A program made the position numbers and the translations under genes. From contig JANAVG010000015.1 of the NCBI GenBank assembly GCA_024213275.1, positions 1 to 64,000 of the forward strand: a stretch of DNA of 64,000 bases. Reading direction: 5' to 3'. Below, in pieces: positions 25,921 through 34,159 of this stretch. Position 1 is the stretch's first letter, and every line of letters begins with the position of its first letter. The DNA comes from Rossellomorea sp. BNER (GTDB lineage: Bacteria > Bacillota > Bacilli > Bacillales > Bacillaceae_B). Below the pieces are notes generated by a model. That model did not search any database, was not told where the DNA came from, and saw nothing but the letters and a program-made list of their open reading frames with translations.

Positions 25921-27011
25921 AAACATTAGGAATTTTGACATTAGATCCGGAGGCAGAACATTCATATTATAATGGGATAGCTAAAGAGGCAGATAAATAT
26001 GATATCAAAGTGTTTCAATTCTCCCCAAATAAAGTTAATCCAATACGTGAAGAATTCAACGGATATTATTTCAATCATCTAACTCAAGAATGGATAGCAG
26101 GTACCCATCCTATTCCCGAATATATCTATGATAAAACGAGCTATACACAGCACCCGGATTCTCTTAAAGCTAAAACAATTGTTCAATGGTTAAAAAATAA
26201 ACAGGACATAACGTTTCTTGGGTATGGATTGCCAAATAAGTGGAGAATTCATGAAACTTTACAAGCTTACCCTTCCATAAATCAATATCTGCCACCAACG
26301 GAATTGGTAGAGAATGAAAAAGATGTATTATCTTTTTTAAAGTCTGAAAAAGAAATCATTTTAAAACCGATTGATGGTGCAGGAGGATATGCGATTTATC
26401 ATATCTCTACCTCAAAAGATCGGATTATCGTGAAAACGACAAAGGCAAATGGAAAAATGGTTGATTCACTTATACAACCATCATCATTCTTACGATTGAT
26501 CAGAAGATTAATGAAACATCATACGTTTATGATGCAACCTAGGCTAAACAATCTTTCAAACGAAAACCAACCATTTGACCTACGGATTCTTCTACAAAAG
26601 AACATGGAAGGAAATTGGAAGATAACAGGAAAAGGGATTCGGGTTGGTGCCAAAAATGGGATCTTAACGAACATTAGCGCTGGAGCCAGATTTGAACACT
26701 ATCATGAATGGAAAGAAAAGAATAAACAATTTGATTGGGACCTTATTGAAGATCAATTAACAACAATTTTACAAACATTTCCCCTATTATTAGAAAGTTC
26801 ATTTGCACCACTTTTTGAATTAGGCCTTGATATTCTCATAGAACCCGATCATTCGTTGTGGATTCTCGACACCAATTCCAAACCAGGGCACAAGCTGATA
26901 ACCTCACTCTACCCTGATCGTGATACTGCATTATTTCATGCACCATTAAAATACCTTTCTAGTATGGAGTCAATGTTTGAACATCCTTTTTCAAGAGGTG
27001 AAATAAAATGA
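25917..27011 (+). CDS. yheC: YheC-like ATP-grasp protein, paralogue 2
   Basis: The 364-residue protein has the size of B. subtilis YheC (about 363). It lacks the long N-terminal domain of its neighbours and begins directly with GILTLDPEAEHSYYNGIA, the pre-ATP-grasp domain, then PEYIYDKTSY, ILKPIDGAGGYAIY, FDLRILLQ, and FELGLDILIEPDHSLWILDTNSKPG. The usual metal-binding Glu of E-x-N-S-K-P is Asp here, so metal use may differ from the others. It overlaps both neighbours by 4 nt (ATGA), which implies translational coupling. I assign yheC by length and position next to a YheD-like gene. Confidence 0.85.
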   Translation: MKTLGILTLDPEAEHSYYNGIAKEADKYDIKVFQFSPNKVNPIREEFNGYYFNHLTQEWIAGTHPIPEYIYDKTSYTQHPDSLKAKTIVQWLKNKQDITFLGYGLPNKWRIHETLQAYPSINQYLPPTELVENEKDVLSFLKSEKEIILKPIDGAGGYAIYHISTSKDRIIVKTTKANGKMVDSLIQPSSFLRLIRRLMKHHTFMMQPRLNNLSNENQPFDLRILLQKNMEGNWKITGKGIRVGAKNGILTNISAGARFEHYHEWKEKNKQFDWDLIEDQLTTILQTFPLLLESSFAPLFELGLDILIEPDHSLWILDTNSKPGHKLITSLYPDRDTALFHAPLKYLSSMESMFEHPFSRGEIK

Positions 27012-28375
27012 GAAAAGCCTACAAATTAGAATGGTTTGAACATGACGAGGAAGTTATTTATTGTCCAAGAAGCATTGTAAAGGAAAGAGAAAAAAAATTA
27101 ATTAGCTTTGGTTCATACCAAGAAAGTGTTGTATGTCTGCCTCACCCTAATAAACAAAATGTTTTTGCCATAAGCATCTCACTATCCAAACGCCTGCACA
27201 TTCCGAAATTCATATCGAAAATCAATGTGTTTGTTCGAGAAAATACCATTTTTTTTGGGCCATTGATCGGCATTTTCACAAATGGGTTCACAAACTTCAG
27301 GCTCTATCCTATTGGTCAAAGAAGTTCAATGTTTTCAAAACTTCTCTCTGTTCAATCGTCCGTTGGGGTTGTACCATTTCTATTCGGAGAAAACCACATT
27401 GACTGGGAGAATGGGATGGTAAAGGGACATTTTCTTCATGATCATAAGTGGGAAACCTATCACATTCCACTACCAAATGTTGTTTACGATCGCCTCCCCA
27501 ATCGAAGAAGCGAAAAAGGAATACAGTACAATGAAATAAAACAACGTTTACAGAATCAATATGGAATCCCTTGGTATAACCCCGGATTCTTCAACAAGTT
27601 AGAGGTATTTGAAAAAATTGAAAATGACCCAGAAGCCGCAACATTTTTACCCGAAACACATCCTTTACAATCTTTTTCACAAATAGAAACCATGCTTTCC
27701 AAATACAACACTGTCTTTATCAAACCAATCAACGGAAGTCTAGGACTTGGAATTCTCCAGATTTACTATTTACCTACTGAGGAGAACTATTATTGTCGAT
27801 TGCAAGATAAAAAAGGAAAAAATAGACTTTATCGATTTACTTCACTTGAGAAGCTGTGTGCCAAACTTATCAGTCCCAAAGTTTTTCATAAAATGATTGT
27901 CCAACAAGGAATAAAACTAATTCAATTCGATAAGCGAAAAATTGATTTTAGGGTTCATACAAATAAAGACGGGGCTGGAGAATGGCAAGTCAGTGCTATA
28001 GCAGCAAAAGTTGCCGGCCAAGGAAGTGTCACCACCCATATTCATAATGGCGGATTAGTAAAAAGTTTAGCTGAGGTCTTTCCGGATGACGTCGTTCGTC
28101 AACAATCAGAAGCACGGTTAATGAAGACAGCTCTTTGTCTCTCTAAAGCGATTGAAAACAATATGAATGGTTATATTGGAGAAATCGGATTTGATTTCGG
28201 AATTGACTCAGAAGGCGAAATATGGTTGTTCGAAGCGAATTCTAAACCAGGACGATCAATTTTTTCCCACCCTGATCTTAAGGAATTTGATTTACTTACA
28301 AGACAGCTCTCTCTTTCGTTTGGCATTTATTTAGCGGATCAATCCATTACTGCTACAGAGGAACTTGTCACATGA
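27008..28375 (+). CDS. yheD: YheD-like ATP-grasp protein, paralogue 3
   Basis: The 455-residue protein has the size of B. subtilis YheD (about 453). Layout: N-terminal domain (about 1-90), pre-ATP-grasp with IGIFTNG, the motif VYDRLPNRRSEKG, phosphate loop FIKPINGSLGLGI, IDFRVHTNKDG, and the end GEIGFDFGIDSEGEIWLFEANSKPGR with intact metal ligands. It is the most canonical of the four. It overlaps its neighbours by 4 nt on each side. In B. subtilis yheD and yheC are adjacent and the proteins associate with the spore coat; a ligase reaction has not been assigned. Confidence 0.88.
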   Translation: MRKAYKLEWFEHDEEVIYCPRSIVKEREKKLISFGSYQESVVCLPHPNKQNVFAISISLSKRLHIPKFISKINVFVRENTIFFGPLIGIFTNGFTNFRLYPIGQRSSMFSKLLSVQSSVGVVPFLFGENHIDWENGMVKGHFLHDHKWETYHIPLPNVVYDRLPNRRSEKGIQYNEIKQRLQNQYGIPWYNPGFFNKLEVFEKIENDPEAATFLPETHPLQSFSQIETMLSKYNTVFIKPINGSLGLGILQIYYLPTEENYYCRLQDKKGKNRLYRFTSLEKLCAKLISPKVFHKMIVQQGIKLIQFDKRKIDFRVHTNKDGAGEWQVSAIAAKVAGQGSVTTHIHNGGLVKSLAEVFPDDVVRQQSEARLMKTALCLSKAIENNMNGYIGEIGFDFGIDSEGEIWLFEANSKPGRSIFSHPDLKEFDLLTRQLSLSFGIYLADQSITATEELVT

Positions 28376-29562
28376 AGATTTATTACAATAAAAAAAAGGC
28401 GTTTTTCTTTCACAGGGATTCCAGATATTCTTCTTTGGGATTTGGTCTGAACAAATATGTGATCTATAAACCAGAAGAAAAAGCAGACCATTCATTTACG
28501 CTCAAAGAAGATAAAAAAAACTGTGGATCCCTTATTGGAATCTTAGTTAGTAGGAATTCTGATGGGAATTATCGAGGAAACTTTTCCTTGTTTAAAAAGT
28601 TACAGAGTGCTCTTCAAGAGCAAGGGGCCCTATCATTTGTGTTCACTCCTTCAGACATCCATCATCAAACAATTGAAGGTCTTATCTATCATGCAGAATC
28701 AAATAAATGGCTAACCTGTACGCTTCCGTTTCCGCATTTTATTTATAATCGCGTTCCATCCCGTACTGCAGAAAACAGTCATGATCATCATATTTTTAAA
28801 TCATTTGTAGAAGAAAATCAGATATCTTATTTTAATCCGCATTTTTTTGATAAATGGGATATTTATCAAGTCTTAAATAAAAATATGATCATTCAACCAT
28901 TACTACCCTTTACTGAAAAAGTGACATCAAGGGAAAATGTACAATTATTTTTAGAAAAATACACAAAAGCATATGTAAAACCTGTGCTCTCGTCACAAGG
29001 CAATGGAATACGACTTATTGAATATAAAGCCGATGATAAAATCATATGTAGAAGTACAACAAAAATAGAAGGATTTTCTTCATTCGATAGGCTTCTTCAA
29101 CATTATCATCATTGGTTTATCGAAGGCAACCACATTATCCAGGAAGCCATTGAATGTCAAACCTTTCAAAATCACCGATATGATTTTCGCGTTCTCTCTC
29201 AAAACGTCAACAATGAGTTTGTCGTAACCGGTATCGGGATAAGAAGTTCAGAGAGGCAGGAAGTAACCACTCACGTTCCACAGGGAGGAAAAATTCTATC
29301 TCTTGAAGCTGTTAATTCAAAAAAACAAATGGAGGAAATCCCTGAAATTGTCAGAAGTTGCGGAGAGTTACTCATGAACCATTATGGTTTGATCGGAGAG
29401 TTTTCCCTTGATTTAGGAAAAAGAAAAGATGGAGAACTTGTGCTTTTTGAGGTGAATTCGAAACCAATGAAGTTTGACGAGGAAGAAATCGAAAAGAATC
29501 GACTAAAACGTTTAGTAGAAGCCTTTCTCCTTCATGCAAAAGAAAATCAAGAATTGGGTTAA
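28372..29562 (+). CDS. YheC/YheD-family ATP-grasp protein, paralogue 4
   Basis: This 396-residue protein closes the operon. It has a short N-terminal domain, GILVSRNSDGNYRGN, the motif IYNRVPSRTAENS, YVKPVLSSQGNGI, YDFRVLSQN and GEFSLDLGKRKDGELVLFEVNSKPM. Metal ligands Glu and Asn are kept, but the Gly after SKP found in YheC and YheD is Met and the following part is short and charged. The gene starts with an ATGA overlap, so it is translated with the others. A hairpin element directly follows the stop codon and could end the transcript. Confidence 0.87.
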   Translation: MKIYYNKKKAFFFHRDSRYSSLGFGLNKYVIYKPEEKADHSFTLKEDKKNCGSLIGILVSRNSDGNYRGNFSLFKKLQSALQEQGALSFVFTPSDIHHQTIEGLIYHAESNKWLTCTLPFPHFIYNRVPSRTAENSHDHHIFKSFVEENQISYFNPHFFDKWDIYQVLNKNMIIQPLLPFTEKVTSRENVQLFLEKYTKAYVKPVLSSQGNGIRLIEYKADDKIICRSTTKIEGFSSFDRLLQHYHHWFIEGNHIIQEAIECQTFQNHRYDFRVLSQNVNNEFVVTGIGIRSSERQEVTTHVPQGGKILSLEAVNSKKQMEEIPEIVRSCGELLMNHYGLIGEFSLDLGKRKDGELVLFEVNSKPMKFDEEEIEKNRLKRLVEAFLLHAKENQELG

Positions 29563-29563
29563 C

Positions 29564-29670
29564 AAAAGGTCCGGAGCTGACCATAAAGGATCCGGAACCA
29601 CACAATAGAAGATATTTTTTCATGAATTGAAGTTGTGGTTCCTGACACCTTAGTTTAGGGAAGTTTCCAG
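29564..29670. repeat. Hairpin element of the GTTGTGGTTCC family
   Basis: The core GATCCGGAACCACACAAT and TTGAAGTTGTGGTTCCTGA forms a long stem. It starts at the stop codon of the fourth ATP-grasp gene and lies tail to tail with the ferritin-like gene, so it can terminate both. Confidence 0.75.
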
Positions 29671-29686
29671 ATATATAATGAATAAA

Positions 29687-30082
29687 TTATTTTAAGGAAT
29701 TATAAATAGTAGAAAATCTAGTACTATGCTCCATTTCATCTGTCATCGCTACAAAGAGTGGCTGATATGCTTGTTGATTAGGGATATGAAACAGCATATC
29801 GCGGTAAAACTCTGCCGCCTCCAATTCGTCCTTTAATGCCATAAGGATCCCCTCTTTAAAGGTCGTATAATTCACCTTATCTTGCTTATTTTCATAATAC
29901 TTTCCTGTGAGTAGATAATGTAAGTATTGAAACATTTCATAATGCTTTTTCTCATCTTCCATTGCATGTCCAATAAAATCTACATATAAAGGGTTGTTTG
30001 TTTTGGCTTTAAGATCCTTATAAAAATAAAAAGCTGACCATTCATTATTAATAGCATTCTGCAGGTTCTCTAAAAAATCCAC
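29687..30082 (-). CDS. Ferritin-like (rubrerythrin-type) protein
   Basis: The 131-residue four-helix protein has ferritin-like metal residues: NNEWSAFYFY in helix 1, AMEDEKKHYEMF in helix 2, LKDELEAAEFYRDM in helix 3, and MTDEMEHSTRF in helix 4 (two ExxH motifs). It is probably a diiron protein of the rubrerythrin or DUF2202-like type. The start is a GTG at 30082 with GGAGG seven bases upstream; the frame continues to 30109 but that part contains the ribosome binding site. It is convergent with the ATP-grasp operon. A sporulation role is only suggested by the neighbours. Confidence 0.8.
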   Translation of the reverse strand: MDFLENLQNAINNEWSAFYFYKDLKAKTNNPLYVDFIGHAMEDEKKHYEMFQYLHYLLTGKYYENKQDKVNYTTFKEGILMALKDELEAAEFYRDMLFHIPNQQAYQPLFVAMTDEMEHSTRFSTIYNSLK

Positions 30083-30147
30083 CTTAAATCCTCCTTCACC
30101 GATCCTCACTAAAATTTATGAAGGCAGATTAGAATTTATGTCCACAG

Positions 30148-30214
30148 TTGTACCAGGTACAAAAGAGGCGATTTGTACCTGGTACATAAAGACTGTTTTG
30201 TACCTGGTACAAAA
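30148..30214. repeat. Three GTACCTGGTAC palindromes
   Basis: TTGTACCAGGTACAA (30148), TTGTACCTGGTACAT (30173) and TTTTGTACCTGGTACAAAA (30196) occur within 67 bp at spacings of about 25 nt. They lie between the ferritin-like gene (leftward) and yheE (rightward), so they could be operators or decayed repeats. Confidence 0.8.
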
Positions 30215-30328
30215 CCACAAAACCATACAAACCAATAGTTGTCTTTCTCTGATTATCTTCATTAAACCTTTATCAACAGCTTCCATCTTTAATAAAAACC
30301 CTTTACAATTAATTCTGAGGTGATAGAT

Positions 30329-30538
30329 GTGATTTCCCATTTTCAATTTAAGAACATGTATAATAATAAACAGCTTCCTGGATGGGTGTTTTCATTCTAT
30401 TTCAAAGGGATCAAATATGAGGGCAATTATCATAAAAACGGTGAAATTGAATGGATTGGTCAATCCCCTGGCGAAGAAAACCAAGAATTCATAAAAAAAC
30501 AAATACATGAACTAATGCTTTTTCATGTTTACGAATAA
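30329..30538 (+). CDS. yheE: YheE-like DUF5342 protein
   Basis: The 69-residue protein starts MISHFQFKNMYNNKQLPGW and ends QIHELMLFHVYE, which is the YheE (DUF5342) pattern: beta-rich with FSFYFKGIKYEGNYHKNGEIEW in the middle. I prefer the GTG at 30329, which gives the family start and has TGAGG eight bases upstream; an in-frame GTG lies at 30320. It is near yheD in B. subtilis as here. The role is unknown; the family occurs in spore formers. Confidence 0.85.
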   Translation: MISHFQFKNMYNNKQLPGWVFSFYFKGIKYEGNYHKNGEIEWIGQSPGEENQEFIKKQIHELMLFHVYE

Positions 30539-30622
30539 ACGGATCCGAAGATATTTTCCATAAAGCTCTATACATGAAGTCCTTTTGATCATCAAAAAAT
30601 ATTCTTAAGGAGATGATGAGCT

Positions 30623-30817
30623 TTGAAGGAAAAAGAGAAAGAATATCAATTTCTTCCAGATACACAATACGAAGGAAGAGATCAGGTCTTTTTAGATGTC
30701 GACCGTTTTATTAATGAAGGAATGTGTGGCGGATCTGTTCATATGAGGGAAGATTCGACTAACATTGAGGAAGCTAAGGACTTTCCAGAAGAAGATCCTC
30801 CCCATCAATATCATTAA
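30623..30817 (+). CDS. Small acidic hydrophilic protein, unknown
   Basis: The 64-residue product is strongly charged and acidic (for example KDFPEEDPPHQYH at the end) with no hydrophobic segment. It has a Cys-containing piece GMCGGSVHMRED near the middle. The start is a TTG with AAGGAGATGATG upstream, a good ribosome binding site. The ATG codons in that site are out of frame. A strong terminator follows. I do not recognise a family; the position after yheE and the acidic nature would suit a spore-related protein, but that is inference. Confidence 0.7.
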   Translation: MKEKEKEYQFLPDTQYEGRDQVFLDVDRFINEGMCGGSVHMREDSTNIEEAKDFPEEDPPHQYH

Positions 30818-30824
30818 GTTAGTG

Positions 30825-30875
30825 AAAGGTGTTAGAAACCATTCAAGCCATTGTTTGGTTTCTCTAACACCTTTT
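30825..30875 (+). terminator. Strong intrinsic terminator
   Basis: AAAGGTGTTAGA-ACCA and TGGTT-TCTAACACCTTTTT form a long stem around TTCAAGCCATTGTT. It starts eight bases after the preceding stop codon. Confidence 0.88.
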
Positions 30876-30936
30876 TCACTTTGAAACTTCACTGTTTTTT
30901 CGTAAAATGGAGGAAACGATAAAAAGAGGGAATTTC

Positions 30937-31851
30937 ATGTTAAAGCAGCTTCTTAAAAAATATCCAAATTCAATACTATCCGAAAATCCAGTTTCATTTT
31001 ATCCTATTGACCATCTTTGGCTAAAAGAAAATAATAATAATCAATATATTGGAATTCCTAGGTCTGTGCTCACAATAAAAGAAACAGAATTACTTCAAAC
31101 TCTATTTGAAGAGTGGAGTCCTACATCCGAGCCTTTAAATAAGGACCCTAACAGTGCTATCTGGTATGAATACCTCTACGTCGGGAATTCCATCATTTTA
31201 AATGAAGACAAGCTGTATAGAACCATCCATTTTTCACTGAAAGATACCACGGACTTTTCCATTCTTTCTGAGGCAATGCATCATTTGTTTTCCGAAAACG
31301 GTATTGTAATCTTTGAGTCTGAATCAAATGGATGCATTATTGAAGAAAACTCGCAGTGGAATATTACTGACGAACAATTACTCTCTAGCATTCAAGTACT
31401 CGAAAGTGATTTATATACAGTACCCCAATTCTTCATTGGAAAATTCTATCCGTTTAATTCGTCTTTTATTACCTTATTTAGAAGAGAAGAAGGCTTATTT
31501 AAAGAAGCAAGAGAAAGACTTTCTGGTCAACGTATACATAGCCTTGAAACGATTCTCCCGCATATCATTCTAGAAAAGATACCACTTGCCGAAAAAAAAG
31601 AATGGTTTCACAGTATTGAACAGACCTTTCTTGAAGATCCCGAGCTCATTACAACAATTAAGACCTATTTAGAGAATCATTCAAACACAACACAAACCGC
31701 AAAGGCTCTTTTCATGCACAGAAACAGTGTCCAATACCGAATTGATAAATTCATCGAAAAAAGCGGCCTCGACATTAAAAGTTTTCAAGGAGCTCTGACT
31801 TCTTATCTTGGGTGTCTTTATTTTCAGAAGAACAACCTGCCCAATAAATAG
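30937..31851 (+). CDS. yxkF: PucR/CdaR-type regulator (YxkF-like)
   Basis: The 304-residue protein ends with a PucR C-terminal helix-turn-helix (TIKTYLENHSNTTQTAKALFMHRNSVQYRIDKF, about residues 240-275), the mark of PucR/CdaR-type regulators. The N-terminal part is a weakly conserved sensor region. It lies directly upstream of msmX, which is also the neighbour of yxkF in B. subtilis; that is why I use the name. ATG 30937 has AGAGGG six bases upstream; an ATG at 30907 in frame lacks a close site. It could respond to sugar or amino-sugar status and control msmX, but no operator is recognised. Confidence 0.75.
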   Translation: MLKQLLKKYPNSILSENPVSFYPIDHLWLKENNNNQYIGIPRSVLTIKETELLQTLFEEWSPTSEPLNKDPNSAIWYEYLYVGNSIILNEDKLYRTIHFSLKDTTDFSILSEAMHHLFSENGIVIFESESNGCIIEENSQWNITDEQLLSSIQVLESDLYTVPQFFIGKFYPFNSSFITLFRREEGLFKEARERLSGQRIHSLETILPHIILEKIPLAEKKEWFHSIEQTFLEDPELITTIKTYLENHSNTTQTAKALFMHRNSVQYRIDKFIEKSGLDIKSFQGALTSYLGCLYFQKNNLPNK

Positions 31852-31949
31852 TAAGAATTTTTGTGCAATGTACACATACTCCATTGTAAGGGCTTTCGTT
31901 AGAATGAATTTATAGATAAAAACGATTGCAAAAACAGGAGGAGATCTAG

Positions 31950-33047
31950 TTGGCAGAGTTAAAGCTTGAAAATATTTATAAAGTGTATGAGAAAAATGTA
32001 ACCGCTGTAAAAGATTTCAATCTCAATATTCAAGACAAAGAGTTTATCGTATTTGTAGGACCATCTGGTTGTGGGAAATCAACCACACTTCGTATGATTG
32101 CTGGTCTTGAAGAAATCTCCCAAGGTGAATTCTCTATCGATGGAAAACGCGTTAATGATGTAGCTCCTAAAGATCGTGATATTGCGATGGTATTCCAAAA
32201 CTACGCGCTCTACCCTCATATGAGCGTTTATGACAATATGGCTTTTGGATTAAAGCTTCGTAAATTCGATAAGCAGGAAATTGATCGACGTGTAAAGGAT
32301 GCAGCTAAAATACTTGGACTTGAAGCATTGTTAGATCGTAAACCGAAAGCTTTATCAGGTGGTCAGCGTCAGCGTGTTGCCTTAGGACGTGCCATTGTCC
32401 GTGATGCAAAAGTATTCTTAATGGATGAGCCATTATCTAACTTGGATGCGAAACTTCGTGTTCAGATGCGCGCAGAAATCGCCAAACTGCACCAACGTTT
32501 ACAAACAACAACCATCTATGTAACCCATGACCAAACAGAGGCAATGACAATGGCTTCTCGTATCGTTGTTATGAAAGATGGAATCATTCAACAAGTGGGT
32601 TCACCGAAAGAAGTATATGACAATCCTGAAAATGTATTCGTGGGTGGATTCATTGGATCTCCTGCTATGAACTTCTTCAATGGTACATTGGAAGATGGTT
32701 CATTTAAAATTGGGGATGTCTCGGTTGCTGTTCCTGAAGGTAAAATGAAAGTGTTACGTGAACAAGGATATGTAGGACAAGCGTTAATTTTAGGTGTACG
32801 TCCTGAAGATATTCATGACGAACCATTATTCATTGACGCTTCTCAAGGTACTAAGATTAAAGCTGCCATTGAAGTTTCAGAGCTTACAGGTGCAGAGACA
32901 ATGCTTTATTCTCAATTAAGTGGTCAAGAATTTGTAGCTCGTGTCGATTCACGTGCAGATATTCAAGCTGGTCAAGTTATCGACCTTGCTTTTGATATGA
33001 ATAAAGCCCATTTCTTTGATGTTGAATCAGAAAGCAGAATTAGATAA
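31950..33047 (+). CDS. msmX: Sugar ABC transporter ATPase MsmX
   Basis: The 365-residue protein is a CUT1-type ATPase and matches B. subtilis MsmX through most of its length. Walker A is GPSGCGKST (about 38-46), the Q-loop QNYALYPHMSV, the signature LSGGQRQR, Walker B VFLMDEPLSNLDA, then the regulatory C-terminal OB domains (VGGFIGSPAMNFF, LGVRPEDI). MsmX is shared by several sugar importers (maltodextrin, arabinan, galactan) that lack their own ATPase, which fits the absence of a permease nearby. The start is TTG with AGGAGGAG upstream. A terminator follows. Confidence 0.95.
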   Translation: MAELKLENIYKVYEKNVTAVKDFNLNIQDKEFIVFVGPSGCGKSTTLRMIAGLEEISQGEFSIDGKRVNDVAPKDRDIAMVFQNYALYPHMSVYDNMAFGLKLRKFDKQEIDRRVKDAAKILGLEALLDRKPKALSGGQRQRVALGRAIVRDAKVFLMDEPLSNLDAKLRVQMRAEIAKLHQRLQTTTIYVTHDQTEAMTMASRIVVMKDGIIQQVGSPKEVYDNPENVFVGGFIGSPAMNFFNGTLEDGSFKIGDVSVAVPEGKMKVLREQGYVGQALILGVRPEDIHDEPLFIDASQGTKIKAAIEVSELTGAETMLYSQLSGQEFVARVDSRADIQAGQVIDLAFDMNKAHFFDVESESRIR

Positions 33048-33087
33048 AGAGAAATTTGTAGAAGTTGCGTTATTTGCAGATGAAAAA

Positions 33088-33126
33088 TAAAAACGGAGTA
33101 GCCTCTTTTAGGCAACTCCGTTTTTA
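33088..33126. terminator. Bidirectional terminator
   Basis: AAAACGGAGTTGCC-type arms: ACGGAGTAGCCT and AGGCAACTCCGT pair around CTTTT with A and T runs outside. It ends msmX and overlaps the stop of the convergent zinc-ribbon gene. Confidence 0.85.
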
Positions 33127-33375
33127 TAATGTAGAAAACTTAATGATTACGGGTTTTTCAAATGTGCAATTCGAACAAGCAAATAAGTGTAAACATTCTT
33201 CTCCCCCAGAACTCCCTGGTATTCCATCTGCTAATTGGATACTGTCAATATCCATATAGGCACTATAATCATCATAATAGTCATAAACTCTGCCATGATC
33301 CGTCAATATTCTTTCACACCGTGGACAGTTTTCTTTATAATGAGTGACCCCATTACACAAAGCACAGGCCTTCAT
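33124..33375 (-). CDS. Zinc-ribbon protein, unknown
   Basis: The 83-residue protein has CALCNG and CPRC near the N-terminus, which together make a four-Cys zinc ribbon, then an acidic tyrosine-rich stretch (YDYYDDYSAYMDIDS) and a C-terminal CSNC. The number of cysteines suggests one or two structural zinc sites. I chose the ATG at 33375 because it starts just before the first Cys pair and has GGTGAT upstream; a start at 33387 is possible. It is convergent with msmX. The family is not recognised and no role is proposed. Confidence 0.7.
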   Translation of the reverse strand: MKACALCNGVTHYKENCPRCERILTDHGRVYDYYDDYSAYMDIDSIQLADGIPGSSGGEECLHLFACSNCTFEKPVIIKFSTL

Positions 33376-33598
33376 CTTTATCACCATATTTCACTTGTTA
33401 GTATAATTATATCCTTTCTGAAAAAGAATGAAATATGTACACAAAACCTATAAATGATTAGGAAGAAATTCCCTCTTATTTTTTTGAATATAAATCCTCA
33501 GGATATCCATAATACTTAGTAACAGCAGGCAATAGCAGCTGAAACAATCAAAAAGGAGACTTGTAGAAGTCTTATCCTTTACTACTTATTTTCATTAC

Positions 33599-33671
33599 TG
33601 GGTTACACCATATTAGATGGTCACTACTCTTATAATGTAGCGAGTTGGTGCAATTCCAACTAACCCAACCA
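33599..33671 (+). ncRNA. tRNA-like structure with encoded CCA
   Basis: TGGGTTA (33599-33605) pairs perfectly with TAACCCA (33661-33667), followed by A and CCA. Directly before the 3' arm is a 5-bp stem GTTGG/CCAAC with a 7-nt loop TGCAATT, close to the T-loop rule (T54, C56, A58 kept, position 55 is G). A 4-bp CCAT/ATGG stem lies in D-arm position but has a 5-nt loop without GG. CTAC/GTAG encloses CTTATAA as a 7-nt anticodon-type loop with anticodon TAT, closed by a T-T mismatch. The length is 73 with CCA, shorter than a normal tRNA. It ends 36 nt before the SASP start codon. Confidence 0.5.
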
Positions 33672-33707
33672 AAAAAACTATATTACACAACAAGGAGATG
33701 ACAGAAC

Positions 33708-33923
33708 ATGCCACAACAACAACAATCTCGCGGCAATTCTTCTAACCAACTAGTTGCACCAGGAGCACAAGCAGCTATCGATCAAATGAAGTTCGAAATC
33801 GCTTCTGAGTTCGGCGTACAACTTGGGCCAGATGCTACATCTCGTGCAAACGGGTCTGTAGGTGGAGAAATCACTAAGCGTCTTGTTCAAATGGCTGAGC
33901 AACAATTCGGCGGACAAGCTTAA
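33708..33923 (+). CDS. sspB: Alpha/beta-type small acid-soluble spore protein
   Basis: The 71-residue protein is an alpha/beta SASP that coats spore DNA. The GPR protease site FEIASEFGV (cleavage after Glu 30) and the C-terminal DNA-binding [26 protein letters not shown] are intact. It starts [19 protein letters not shown], typical of the SspB/SspA group. AAGGAGATGA precedes the ATG. A tRNA-like structure fills the leader region, and CATATTA at 33609-33615 resembles a sigma-G -10 element. Genes of this class are read in the forespore by sigma-G. A strong terminator follows. The choice of sspB over another SASP name is by the position near yheD/yheE. Confidence 0.93.
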   Translation: MPQQQQSRGNSSNQLVAPGAQAAIDQMKFEIASEFGVQLGPDATSRANGSVGGEITKRLVQMAEQQFGGQA

Positions 33924-33947
33924 TTAAAAAATTGAATAACATGACTT

Positions 33948-33983
33948 GAGCCCTTGACTTTCGTCAAGGGCTCTTATCTTTTG
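33948..33983 (+). terminator. Terminator of the SASP gene
   Basis: GAGCCCTTGAC and GTCAAGGGCTC form a perfect 11-bp stem around TTTC, followed by a T-rich run. Confidence 0.9.
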
Positions 33984-33986
33984 TAA

Positions 33987-34150
33987 AGGCTCTTTTCGTA
34001 AACTTTGTTGCTTTTGGTAAATGATAGACATCTTACATCATTCAATACTAGTGAAGCAATTATTGCTTTAATGAAAAGATGCCCCGAAACCATAATCATT
34101 ACGGGTTTCTATTCTTGTTCGAATAGCAACAATCTATGCGAATACAGCCT
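33987..34150 (+). mobile_element. MITE-like element, copy 2
   Basis: A 164-bp element starts AGGCTCTTTTCGTAAAC and ends GCGAATACAGCCT, flanked by the direct repeat TTGTAA (33981-33986 and 34151-34156). It is inserted between the SASP terminator and the fumC stop codon. Terminal repeats are about 25 bp and imperfect. No coding frame. Confidence 0.87.
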
Positions 34151-34159
34151 TTGTAAATA

